Of a stretch of DNA of 58,197 bases, positions 22,230 to 32,794 are shown in pieces. The DNA is from Scedosporium boydii (Eukaryota; Ascomycota; Sordariomycetes; Microascales; Microascaceae). Both the position numbers and the translations under genes were made by a program. The number at the start of each line of letters is the position of its first letter. Position 1 is the first letter of the stretch. Location of the stretch: NCBI GenBank assembly GCA_002221725.1, contig NJFT01000247.1, forward strand, positions 1 to 58,197, in the 5' to 3' direction. Below the pieces are notes generated by a model, which saw only the letters and a program-made list of their open reading frames with translations, had not been told where the DNA came from and made no database searches.

Positions 22230-23503
22230 CCCAGGTCATACAAGGGGAAAGAATGTCAATGTTGAAGAAGGTTGATATTATGAATCAGGTACTGCAAAGA
22301 TCTTCGTATAAATATTGTTGTATAGTATAATTCTGAGCTCGTGGTGGTGGCAGCGGGGCGGAGGTGGTGGATCGTTTGAAGGAGGGGTAAACAAAGGTCG
22401 ACGTTGAGAGTCGTAAGGTGCACGTCTCGATCTTTCGTTAAAGGCGGCAAAGGTCTGTTCAAAATCCTAGCTTATAAGTTAGAAATATTTGAGGTAAAGG
22501 GGGCCAAAAAAGAGGCTGAGGAAAGTCCATCCAAACCTTTGCTCTCCAAGGTGCTGTTCCCTGACAACACAGCTTTCACCAAGCGGAGTGGCAATGGGCT
22601 GAGCTCCCCTTTCGAAAGAGGGCAAATTCCGTCTTTTTCAGAGCAATTCTAAGCTTCTTCGAGCTGCGCTCCCACTAAATGAATTCCAGGAAACTGTCCA
22701 CGCTTGCATGTTCAGCCTCGGCCGAGCCGCGTTTCGAGTGGGATCTGCCTTGGGGAGGCAAAGGTGGCGGGTGTTGAGGAATACGCTTGCGCCGAAATGA
22801 GTAGCTAGCAGGGAAGACGAGAAATATGTTTGTTTTCGATTTTGAGGCCAATGTGTGTAAAGCTTAGGAACAATACTCGAACAGGGAGGCGAATTATCTA
22901 GGTCTCTGTTGCCTGGCGTTGCGTGTCCCCGGTTGAGCGGACAAAGCTAGGCTGCGTGGAAGGGTCCGGTCGTCGTTGCTCTCTTAGCCGCTGTTGTTGG
23001 CAGATCAGTGGTGCCGCGAGGATCCGTGTCGTATTCCTCAGAGCTGTCGTCATCAATTAAGACTGCTGAGTCAGCGGCTGGAACCTCGTTTGAGGTCGCC
23101 CATTTGTCGTCACTGTGAGTGGCCTGTCGGCGGATGTGGCAAGACCTGTGCTGTGCCACGGAACAACGGCAACCAACAACTAAGATATCAAAGGAGCACG
23201 CATTATCATAGGAGACGCCATAACGTCAAAGTTCGCATTTTACAAAAGACGTCGACATTAATGTTTCCAGACCCGGAACAAGAAACAACATGAGGAAACA
23301 ACGGAAACCTCAGACTATATACAAATGCCATGCAATGCCAGTGTCGTTAAAACTTGTAGAACAGCTGCCCTGCAAGCGTAAAGGAAAAGACTCTAAGACG
23401 CTAGGAAGAAAATAAATTACACATTTCATCTCTCCTGTTATTACTCCTCTCTCTGCCCTCTCCCCTCGTCGCCCCGCAAAGGAAAAAAGAACCACCCCCA
23501 ATA
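22230..23503. other. Spacer between MINDY and the J-protein gene
   Basis: 1.3 kb with the MINDY upstream region and the J-protein 3' flank. I see no coding region, RNA gene or clear repeat. Confidence 0.55.
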
Positions 23504-24631
23504 CTACCTCCTCACACCAAGCTTCTCCAACCGCTTACACCCCGGCATCTCATAAGCCTTCGCCCTCTCCATCTTCTCCTCATCCTGGAAAAGCCACCCG
23601 TTCGCCTCGTCAACAAGTCTCTGCTTCGTCCTCAGCTCCGTATCGCATTCCGTCCTCAACACCCTCAAGAGATTTGACTCCGCCGTCTTGTCTAGCTGGG
23701 AGAGCTTGCTATTCGAATACGAATCGATGTCGGTCGGGTTCACAAAGTAGTTGACCTTAAAGTTGGGCGTCTGTCGCTTCTGAGTGTACGGCGGCATGGG
23801 GTTGTCGAAGACCATCCGCGGGCCGGCGGGTTGTTTCGTCGCTGCGCTGTTGCCGGAGATGAGGGATGAGATGAGGGGAATGATGAAGAAGAAAAGGATC
23901 GGTAGAAGGCCGAGGATGGTTTGGAGCATGCTACCGCCTTCGTCTTGGTCGTTGGCTTCACGCGGTCGCCGCCGGGGGCGAGCGCCGCCGAATTGATGAA
24001 CTCGGATACCAGGACCGCCACCGAAGTTGAAGACAAATTGAGGGCCCGTATCGAACGCTACAGGAATAGTCAGCAACGAGAATACCCCATTCGTATGCTT
24101 GTAAAACTCACCTCCAAAAGGACCACCACCAAACCCACCACCACCAAAGAACCGCTGAAACATCTCCTCCGGCGTCATCTCCTCCTGCCACCCGCCGCCC
24201 CCACCGCCCGGGAACCCACCACCACCCGGCCCCGCCGCCCCCGAAGGATGTCTCCTCGCAAACCCAGCAAAAGGATTCTGTTGCTGCTGCTGCGCGCTCG
24301 CGAACCGACTATCGGGATCCGTCCCGAACTTGTCAAACTTTTCCCTCTTCTCCTTATCGCCCAGGACGCCAAAGGCCCTGCTGACCATCTTGAACGCCTC
24401 ATCGGCGTGCTCGTGGCAGTTTTTGTCCGGGTGCGTCAGCAAAGACAGTCTCCTGTAGGCCTTTTTGATGTCGGAGTCCGTCGCCGTCGTCCGGATGGTT
24501 TCGAGCTCGAGGATGTCGTAGAAGGCCGTGGGGCTGCAGCGGCGAATGCGTAGGACGGCGGCTTTTTGTTCGGGCGTGCATCGTCGCTGGGCTCCGCCGC
24601 CTGTGTCGGCGCCGGATGCGGTTGCGCTCAT
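23504..24631 (-). CDS. hlj1: ER-membrane DnaJ protein, Hlj1/DNAJB12 type
   Basis: Hsp40 co-chaperone; the J domain on the cytosolic face recruits Hsp70 for ER-associated degradation. Exons 24631-24112 and 24057-23504 give 357 aa. J domain at about residues 36-100 (AFYDILEL, KKAYRRLSLLTHPDKN with HPD at 67-69, KRE-KFDKFGTDPD). It is followed by a Q run, a Gly-rich linker (GGGGFPGGGGGGW), and GPQFVFNFGG. One transmembrane helix (TILGLLPILFFFIIPLISSLIS) and the family's C-terminal luminal domain (NFKVNYFVNP, AESNLLRVLRTECDTELRTKQRL) follow. The 54-nt intron (GTGAGT..GCTGAC..TAG) is a multiple of three with no stop, so unspliced RNA would code for an 18-residue insert. The start is the first ATG (24631); an open frame continues upstream only via a TTG. 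Confidence 0.93.
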   Translation of the reverse strand: MSATASGADTGGGAQRRCTPEQKAAVLRIRRCSPTAFYDILELETIRTTATDSDIKKAYRRLSLLTHPDKNCHEHADEAFKMVSRAFGVLGDKEKREKFDKFGTDPDSRFASAQQQQQNPFAGFARRHPSGAAGPGGGGFPGGGGGGWQEEMTPEEMFQRFFGGGGFGGGPFGGEFYKHTNGVFSLLTIPVAFDTGPQFVFNFGGGPGIRVHQFGGARPRRRPREANDQDEGGSMLQTILGLLPILFFFIIPLISSLISGNSAATKQPAGPRMVFDNPMPPYTQKRQTPNFKVNYFVNPTDIDSYSNSKLSQLDKTAESNLLRVLRTECDTELRTKQRLVDEANGWLFQDEEKMERAKAYEMPGCKRLEKLGVRR

Positions 24632-25383
24632 TGTGGGTTGGTTTTTAAGAGGTTGAGAGCTTCTGTTGAGCTCGATGGAGATGGGATTCGGTTTGGGAGT
24701 GTGCTTGATATGCTCTGTGTCACGCAATCATGTACTTTTCGAGTCGAAATAACCGGCTATGCTTGGATGTCGAACCTTTGATGGTGCGGATGGCAGGTGT
24801 TGGCTTCGACGTGGTGTGGGAATATATTTGAGTTCCCCCAGAATTGCTTGTGGTTATCTGGCGAGATCAAATGTTCGAGGGGAAATCTCCGAGGGATTTG
24901 TAAGGGGGACCCGGTAGCACGAAACCAGGTCAAAAAAGGACGGCGTGGGAAATTCGTCAGGACGAGAAAGAAGGGGCTTCGAATGCCAAAGAGAGAAAGA
25001 AGAAATGGTGAGGCCTTGGGAATCAGCCTCGAGATGCCCGCGATAGTTGCTCGTCAGAAAAAGTGCCGTGTCCGTGGCGGCGGCGACAATGTGTTCAAAA
25101 TCGATAATGTACAGGCGGTCATTGCTGGAATTGCTGCGACTCTCTGGGACGAACCAGATTTTGCAACTGCAACTGCAACTGCGCAAGCACGGGCAAGACA
25201 TGGGCACGCGGCATGCCCGTCGACTGCTTAGTCAGAACTGCTCTTCAAGCTCATGCATGTAGATATCATATCACCAAATGGAGAAAAAGCTTCACTTGAG
25301 CTCTCAACTTTGCGGAATTTCATGAAAACCAATTGCAGTTCATTCCACACAGAAATATTTTTCAGAACTCATACACTCTCACA
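24632..25383. other. Divergent promoter region between hlj1-like and aim19-like genes
   Basis: 750 bp between two start codons on opposite strands, so it holds both promoters. No further feature identified. Confidence 0.5.
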
Positions 25384-25919
25384 ATGGCGTCTAAAGAGCC
25401 CACGGAGGTTCAGCAGACCCCTCAGGAAAAGATTACATCCACTCTCCAAAACTGGGGCAGTAAGTCACCTCATGCGACCAAGCTCCCTCATCAACATATC
25501 CAGATCAAGAAACTCGCCCAAAAATACTAACTTTATTTCCCCCTCTCCCCCTCCTTCAAGCCTCTTCCCTCCCTCCAACAGGCTTAGCAACCCTCGTCGT
25601 CGCCCTCCACGGGCGTCCCCTTCAACCCCTACCCCTTCTCTTCGCTCCCGTCCTCCTCTTCTCTAGCTACGTCAACCTCGCCGGCTTCCCCACCGATAGC
25701 GCGGGTATTACGGCCGCGTGGAGCGGTCTCTATGTTCTTCTAGCGCTACGCAGGCGGCAATCACTGCGTAACAAGTTCTCCCTCAGGGGAGTAGTGCGCG
25801 GGTGTGCCATTGGCTTGGGGACGATGAACTTTGCGTCGGGGGCGTGGGTGTATGCGCATGGTGATAGGAAGGCGGATAAGGAGGAGAGGATACGGAGGAA
25901 TAGGTGGGGTGAGAACTGA
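25384..25919 (+). CDS. aim19: Aim19-like small mitochondrial membrane protein
   Basis: Belongs to the fungal family named after yeast AIM19 (altered inheritance of mitochondria 19), a small mitochondrial membrane protein of unknown biochemical role. Exons 25384-25459 and 25561-25919 (donor GTAAGT) give 144 aa. After a polar N-terminus (MASKEPTEVQQTPQEK) the sequence LQPLPLLFAPVLLFSSYVNLAGFPTD begins a set of hydrophobic segments. These continue with ITAAWSGLYVLLALRR and GCAIGLGTMNFASGAWVYA, giving three to four predicted helices with a basic tail. There is no cleavable presequence. Assignment rests on the LPLLFAP..Y.NLAG and AAWSGLYVLLA blocks as I remember them from the family. Confidence 0.75.
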
Positions 25920-26898
25920 GATTTTGAGATGAAATGGGGGTTTGGGTGAAAGAGAGACGCCCAGTCGTCTCCGAGATGTGTGCGCTATATGTATCAAAAG
26001 GTGTATCAAAAGGACTTGTATAATAGGAGTGCAGGATAGAAATCAGATTCCACCGGGAATGTATATATATGCATGTCTGATGTCAGTCAAGAGACTAGTG
26101 TATCAGTGCCATAAATTCAGTGCTCTACGCTAGAAACAACACTCAATCTACGAACCGTGGAAGTGGTATCATGATAGGGAAGGGTGCGAGAAAACAAACC
26201 TCCACGTCCGGAAGGCTCACGTCTGTTGCGTCGATAATATTTAAGGGTCATCTCTCGTCTCTGTTGTATAGTACAGGAAAATGCAAACTCCCAAAACGCC
26301 GAGGCCACGCCATCGCCGAGCTGACCATCTCCTCTAAGATGCCTCAACACTTGAGTACACCTTTTAAAACCAATTTATGCCCCTTTCTGCGGAATTTTCT
26401 TGGATGACCATAACGTCGAGTCGACTAGAAGAAAAAGAAAAAAACAAGTAGGAAAAAGGTAAGGAAAAAAGGCCTAAAAGACGAAAGAAAAAGAGAACAA
26501 GATGACGAAAGAAATCGATCGCTACCCTCATCGTGGGCAATGCGTAATCCTTGGCCGTTAATAAAGGCCTCGTCAACTTCTCGAGTTTGGGTCTCCGCGT
26601 GTGTGTCCGCTCTATCGTTGAAAAATGAACCGTTTGCCGCCGATGCTTTTGTTTTTTGTGGCTCGCAGATGCGCCACAATGCTCTTCTCCTCTATTTCAA
26701 AACGCCCCAGATGCGGAATGAAAATGCGAAATCCGACGAAAGTCGCGGGTATCATGGGTTCAGTTCAGGAAAGCCTCAATCCTCTTGGAGAAGGAAAAAA
26801 GCCAAGACATGACAAAAAAGGAAAAAGAAGAGAAAAAACGACGAAAACAAAAAGAAACAGAGAACATGGATGCTGAGAAGTTGTCGGTTAGTTATCCT
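25920..26898. other. Spacer between convergent genes (aim19-like and phosphatase)
   Basis: About 1 kb, A-rich with low-complexity AAAG/GAAAA runs (26428-26510 and 26785-26860). Holds both 3' UTRs; no gene seen. Confidence 0.6.
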
Positions 26899-27945
26899 TC
26901 ACGACGTTCGGCCCATAGCGTTTCCAAACTCGTACCCAGTGAGCAGCCAGATGAGTGTGCCAAGGAAGGCGAAGATGAGGGTTCGAAAAAAAGTCCTGGG
27001 GCGAGGTAAATGGTCGGAAGTAGGCTCCTTGAAAAATGAGGTCGGCTCGGTGTCGGTAAGATAGGCGATATCCGCCCCCCGCGGCTTTGGGTCAGCGTAC
27101 AAATGGTACTCGGCGAGGATGGTAGGAGTGTCCCAGCCGTACAGTCTTCGAATGACACCCACAACACAGCCGGTACGATGCTGCGGCGGATGTTAGCCTC
27201 AGGAATGACCAGCCAATGCTGGATGAAAGGAGAATACGCACCCTGCCGTGATTACAATGAACCAGAACTGGGTGATTGCTCTCGTCGAGGACAAGTCGAA
27301 GGACATTCATCATCATCTCTGCCGGGATGGCCTGCTTCTTGGTGCCCTTCATGTCGATGACATACTGCTTGATGCCGTTGGTCCTCAAGAAGGTCGTGTA
27401 GGTGGTATCTTCAACCTCTCGTTGAACAAGAGTCCTACAAAAACAGTCAGTCCCCCGTTTCCCCAAATGAAAAAAAATTGAAGCAAAATCAGCATCAGAG
27501 GTGCTTCCAATCATACGCACACTACCGTTTTCAATTTCAAATCCTTAATGAAGTCGTACGAGTCGGGAGCGGGCCAAGCACTCCTGTAAATGCCAGTGCT
27601 GACAATTCCGAAGTTGGCGAGTTGGCCTTCCACCTCAGGGACGGGCGTAGTGGATTCCGACAGGCTTGGAGTGGCGGAGCTCTCGGCCTTCTTCAGGTAA
27701 TCCCAATCATCGGGGCCAAGGACAGCCTCATCGGAGGCAACGGAAACTTCATCGGGGCCAAACTGTTCGGAGACGTGAGAGGTATTGGCGGTAGGGTGGG
27801 CGGTGGTCTTGGTGTCGAAATGGGGGTCGAGTTTCTTTAGCTCCACAGTAGTGTCCATGTCACCTATCTTTGAGCTTCGCCTTGAACGCAGCTCGTTCTG
27901 GTCAAGTGTATGATTTGACATTGTCGTTTCGACAGCCACCTCCAT
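26899..27945 (-). CDS. siw14: Siw14-like protein tyrosine/inositol-pyrophosphate phosphatase with C-terminal membrane anchor
   Basis: Dual-specificity-fold phosphatase; yeast Siw14 removes the 5-beta phosphate of inositol pyrophosphates. Exons 27945-27521, 27434-27242 and 27180-26899 join to 299 aa. N-terminal 115 residues are polar and disordered. The catalytic domain opens with NFGIVSTGIYRSAWP (relatives: FG.VYPGVYRS) and LKLKTVVTLVQRE. The P-loop is H-C-N-H-G-R-H-R-T-G with nucleophile C202, followed by CVVGVIRRLYGW. The P-loop straddles the second intron (donor GTGCGT), and splicing restores the essential arginine. Near the C-terminus a hydrophobic stretch (LIFAFLGTLIWLLTG) looks like a tail anchor, absent from yeast Siw14. 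The start at 27945 is the first well-placed ATG; an in-frame ATG at 28065 would add 40 residues. Placement among Siw14/Oca-type paralogs is inferred. Confidence 0.87.
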
Positions 27946-30900
27946 GTTCCGCTTTTTCGTGCAGGATTTGCAGTTGGATTTGCGTGGGAGGATGATGGGT
28001 GGGAATCTCCAAAGGTGTGGTTGGAGGAAGAAAGAAAAAAGTTCGTAGACCTGATCTTTGAACATGGATGAGATAAAATCAGGTGGAAGAAGATATCTTT
28101 TGTGATTGAGTAAATAGAAAAGGTAGTTAAAGGGCTGGCAAGGAGATCAAGGAAGCTCTTTCCAAGGCTAGGAGTAACCAAGTAAAGCTCCAGTTCACAA
28201 GTGAGTCTTGAAGCTAGCAGGATAGGTGACCAGGTGATTAGATAGGAAGAAGGAGCGAAGAGGGAGTGTAATAATGGGAAGGCAAAGGTCAACGTTGAAG
28301 TTGAGGCTGAGTGGAAACGATGGATGGCTGGTGGTGGTGCAGCTGTTGAAACAGCAGCAGCGACAACAAAGGCAGGTGTAAATGTCTGCAACCCGAGGGA
28401 AAGGTGCACACAATGGGGTATTTAGATTGATATTCCAATATTCCAGTGGCCAGAAACTGGCCTGTTAAACGACCTGGATCCAGGAAGAAACTAGTCACTT
28501 TGAATTGGCCATTTTGGGAGACGAACAGGCGTGTTGTTTTGCAGTTTGGGACTGCTCGGTGAAGAAAATGGAAGTCGTTCGCGTGTAAGTCGTAAGTCGC
28601 ACAGGTTGCAGTGATATCCTCGAAAGGAAACCCTGCTTCTCCGTGGGGGGATTTCGTGGGAGAAGCGAGGTCTGGAGAGTTGATGGACTCTGGCGGAAGG
28701 GGGGGCCAGGACTCTAATAGCCCAAAGGCACAAGGGATCAATTGAGTAGGATCAGAGTGTGTCTGGCTACTTGTAGGATGATTTTAGGGGTTTTTGGCTC
28801 CCCCGGCTTTTTTTTGTGGTGCCTCAACCAAGCTCAAATCACATTTTTGCTGCGGTCCCGCTTTCGCCTCATTTTGCACCAGCTGGCAGAACGACGTCCC
28901 TGTCCCAAGTGTCCCAATTACTATTGCTGGCAATTCTGTAGGCGTGCGAAACGCACGTCTTAGTGTAGAAGTACATGAGAGTTTCTTGAGGGTGGCGTCA
29001 GGGATTCGGCCGACCAAGAAAGTGGACTTGTCAAGAGCCAGGCGAAGTACGAAGTACACTAACCACAGGACAGCGGTAACCTCAGGACATTATTACCTTT
29101 GAATCCCTACTGATTTGCCTCGAGCCGTCTGGCTGTTTGACTTGGCAGCCTAAGCTCCACTAGTCCGAAGAGTGCCATTGATACTTCATCGACGGTCATT
29201 TATAATAGTGCCAGAGAGTGAGCATGAACTCATTCGAAAGCCGCGCCAACAGCCCTAGTTCAAAGCGGCTCTTGACTTCCCACCCCAAGTCGACTGTGTC
29301 TACGAAGTAGGTACCAGATATCAGCTAAAGGCACGTGTCGCTTCATGTACAAGTACTTTTTAGGATAACTCGGAATCGACAAAAGCCTGATGAGATGAGG
29401 GTATGAAAGGTGCTGGGTAGCTAGTCGTTGAAAAATGCCCGTGATGTCAGAAGTAATAATACAGGGCGGATCATATGTGGGAGAGACAAGTATTTGGCTT
29501 GATACGATTCGCCCCCCGCCTTGACTAGGTCTCAAGTCTGGTCTAGCTCTGACGGCCATGGCTTCCTGGTTAGCGATTGGCCTTAGGCTGCTAGCAGTAT
29601 GTATTGGTGACTACTGAGCTGCCGTTTACAGAGGACGCAAGAGCACATGCCCAGTGTCCTCCATACCTGACTTTAACCGATTGATGTCGACTCGATGAAG
29701 TACATCGTGCATCAATCACGGGTCATTTGGGCAGCATGTACGAAGTACGTACAAGTGAATGGAACTTGGGCGCTCCTAAATGACAATTGTACCTCATCGA
29801 CGTTCGAACCAACGGCTGATGATGGAAACAAGCCTCCTGATCCAGTGAGCTGGAAATCCGGGTCGATCACAACCATCCCACACAGCATTAAGCAAGAGGA
29901 CACGAGAGTCGGATGAAGACGGGAATCTGACCTCTCAACCCACCCCAACACACGCGCAGGTGCATGCTGCAACCTGCAGGAAGGGACACCTCCAGATGGA
30001 GCGAAACCTTTTTCAGCGACAGCACAGATCTTAAAAGGGAACGAAAAAGCGTAAGCTCATTCGCTACAGCTAGAAAAGTTTACATCGAACTGGAATTTGG
30101 GGGGGACGAGACTAGCAACGTGTAGGACTCAGACCATAGTCCATGATAGCTCCAGCCAAGAACTCGGCAAAACTCGACCTTGTTGAGCAGAGTTTACTTT
30201 CAGGGCCTTCGTTCACGACTTGGAAGGCTAGGAGAGCGACAGAAGCTTCACAAGCTGGAACACAAAGCCGCAGCGGGAATGCCTCGCTCTCGGACCTCAG
30301 AAAAGCAGGGCCGAGTTTTGGGAAGCTGGCAAATGTATCGATCCATTGATGCCCGGAAACCATTTAAGCCATCCCACGCGGAGCTGAAGTTTCATGACCG
30401 AGGCCCCACAATTTATTCTTGACGCCTGTTGCTATTACGAAGTATCAATGCTCGACTGGAACTAGCCGACGATACTTCGTACCCTTCCTTCATTAGAGTG
30501 AGGTGTACAGAGTGTACAGAGGGAATGTGGTTTACAAATTACACTAGATGGACTGACATTGTGGGTTCCTGTGGAATGAAAGCAATGAAAACGGCCTGTT
30601 TATCCTCTCTGATTTGCGATCCACGCTGGAACATTGGCTCGCTCACAGGACATTGATCACTGATCGATAAAATCCGCCCAAAAGTCCATAATGCACTAAA
30701 ACATTGAAACTTTCCGAGCGGCGGAAAACGGGGGTCCCTGAAGTCCGGACCCTTTCGTGCGACGGATTGTGCGGGATGTGCTCCATGCAGACCTGCATGG
30801 AACGGTTATTGGAACCGCAACCCCAAATTTCGTTTGAATCCATGTCAAATCTCATGTTTCCAGCAGGAGACCTGGAGATTGGGCCTGGCCTGGCTGGGGG

Positions 30901-32794
30901 AACGGCAAATGCTCCCAACCCATGTCTCTTTTTTAAGCTGTCCAGTGTTCGTGTCGTGCGAGCTCTTTCCTTCCTAGATGTATTGAGGTACGTACCTGGG
31001 TTGCCTGTAGTTTTTCTTGCTTCACTCTTTTCTGCTGTCGCCGTTCGGAGTGAGCATTCGGCGATAGTTCCTGGGGAATCCGATGCTGCCGAGCTCCTCC
31101 ACGCTGTCCGATACTCCTATTGCCCAAAGATTGATTTCTCCTATTTTTTCATCTTTTCTGGTTTCTTTTTTCCTTACTGCACACTAAAAGAGAATTACTC
31201 ATCTTTCGCTACTCCCGTGCATCCACGTGTACCGCCAAACGCGAGAGGATCTACAAAGCAAACAAGTTGAAGCAAGTAACATTTGTTGACGCATAGTGTA
31301 CTCCGTAGGCTCTCAATCAAGTGCGTGTAATAGGTGCGATCCCCCATCATGCAATGTAGCTCACCACAAATCCGGACGTCTTCGGACATGGGATCCTCGC
31401 AATTGGAGGATGTACGATGGCGAACTCGGCGCCTTCCTTGCATTCGACCCACGAATAAACACCAAGGCGATCGTCTCCTCCATACGTAGCCGCCGTTGCC
31501 GTAAGAGTTGTCTATCACCCTGATGAGCACGGGGTGTGGCGAGAAACTTCCAAGATGTTCGCCCTGGCTCAGAATTCCCAATTCCCACTGTGATCCAAGG
31601 TTGTGGGAACGTCTGCTCTTAGCCTGGAACCTTAAGGGATATTGGCGCGTTTACTTGCACTTTGAACCTTTTGAAGATTCAACCTCCAAGTGTCTTGAGG
31701 ATTTGTCAAAGGTCACGTCGTCCCGTTTTCTTGTCAATCACTGGTTGGGAATCGAGCACACGACCAGGCAGACCCTCACATTGGACAATTTGCGAAAGTC
31801 AAAATCCCCTGCAAAATTTCTTTAAGTCTAGTTACTAAACTCCCGAGAAACTGGCGGGAGTTAACTTACCTCCGCCGATTGTCTCTTGATCCTCCGGGGC
31901 TTCTGCTCCGGATCCGAAGGGAACCCCCATCTTCCCTCTTGGACTTGGTCACTGGGGCGGATATAAGAACGGATGACGTCGAAATATCGCATTATGTTGC
32001 GTACAACTCGAAGTGGGTGAACAAAGTCCCGAGACATCAGCGAATTGACGCGGCCGCGTTGCGGGCTTCTCTGATTGGGTTCGATAATGACCCCTTTGGG
32101 AAAATCGGGGTGGCAAAGAGAAGACGAAAGGTATGCCGCATACCCTATATTCTTCCCATATTATTCTCTTGTTCTCCTTCCAGCCTGGTGCCTCTCCGAG
32201 AAGCAATGACGACTCACGTCGCGTTGACGGCTTCCTGGGGTGATCCTTCGATGAGGATCATCCAAACTACTCCGTAAGTGAGTCACGAGCAGCGAGGAAG
32301 ATTGCTACTGAGTAGTTTACGACCCGGTAAATGATGTCGTAGTGTGATGTCGGTTATGCAATGTACTCCGTAATCCAGGAGGGCTGCATTAATTGATCAA
32401 CGTGCTCACTTTCATGTTGTGCCACACCAAGAACAACCAACGCCTTTCATGGGTCATGATGTTGATATCAAATGCTTTTCTGGGCATCAATACTGCAACC
32501 TTGGCGAGGAACGCCCCATTGTCAACGATACTGGACTCAATGTTTAAAACCCACACCTCGCCCGCTTAATTTCGATCTTTCGATGAGGGGATTTAATGCA
32601 AAATTACATGTGATACCGCTTGCTGCAGATGATGCCACCCCCAAGAAGAAGAAAAAAGAAAAACAAAAAGAACGCCTGTCTCCATTTCCATCCCAAAACA
32701 TCATTCAAACAACGCAGTCTATGTGCCTGTTAGTAATACAAAAAGAGAGCAAAAGCCTGCCGAGTCCGTTCATTGTTGCCATTGATGTCTTATT
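27946..32794. other. 4.8-kb gene-poor spacer with dispersed 9-bp palindromic motifs
   Basis: I find no supported gene. The left end holds the phosphatase leader. Motif TACGAAGTA or its complement occurs at 29048, 29301, 29739, 30436 and 30473, and TACTCCGTA at 31299, 32268 and 32364. At 31800-32130 (+) an open stretch has coding-like composition and is followed by a GTATGC...TTCCAG intron-like segment, but it lacks an ATG and a usable continuation. The rest is AT-rich spacer. Confidence 0.6.

Noticed and set aside
23921..24553. 210-codon + frame opposite the J-protein gene
   Set aside because: Shadow; Arg/Pro/Thr-rich antisense of the Gly-rich linker.
29795..29830. Minus-strand B-box-like GGTTCGAAC suggesting a second tRNA
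   Set aside because: T stem does not pair and no acceptor or anticodon stem could be formed.
30704..31270. 188-codon + frame in the large spacer
   Set aside because: No homology recognised, mixed composition, no intron or promoter signals; likely chance.
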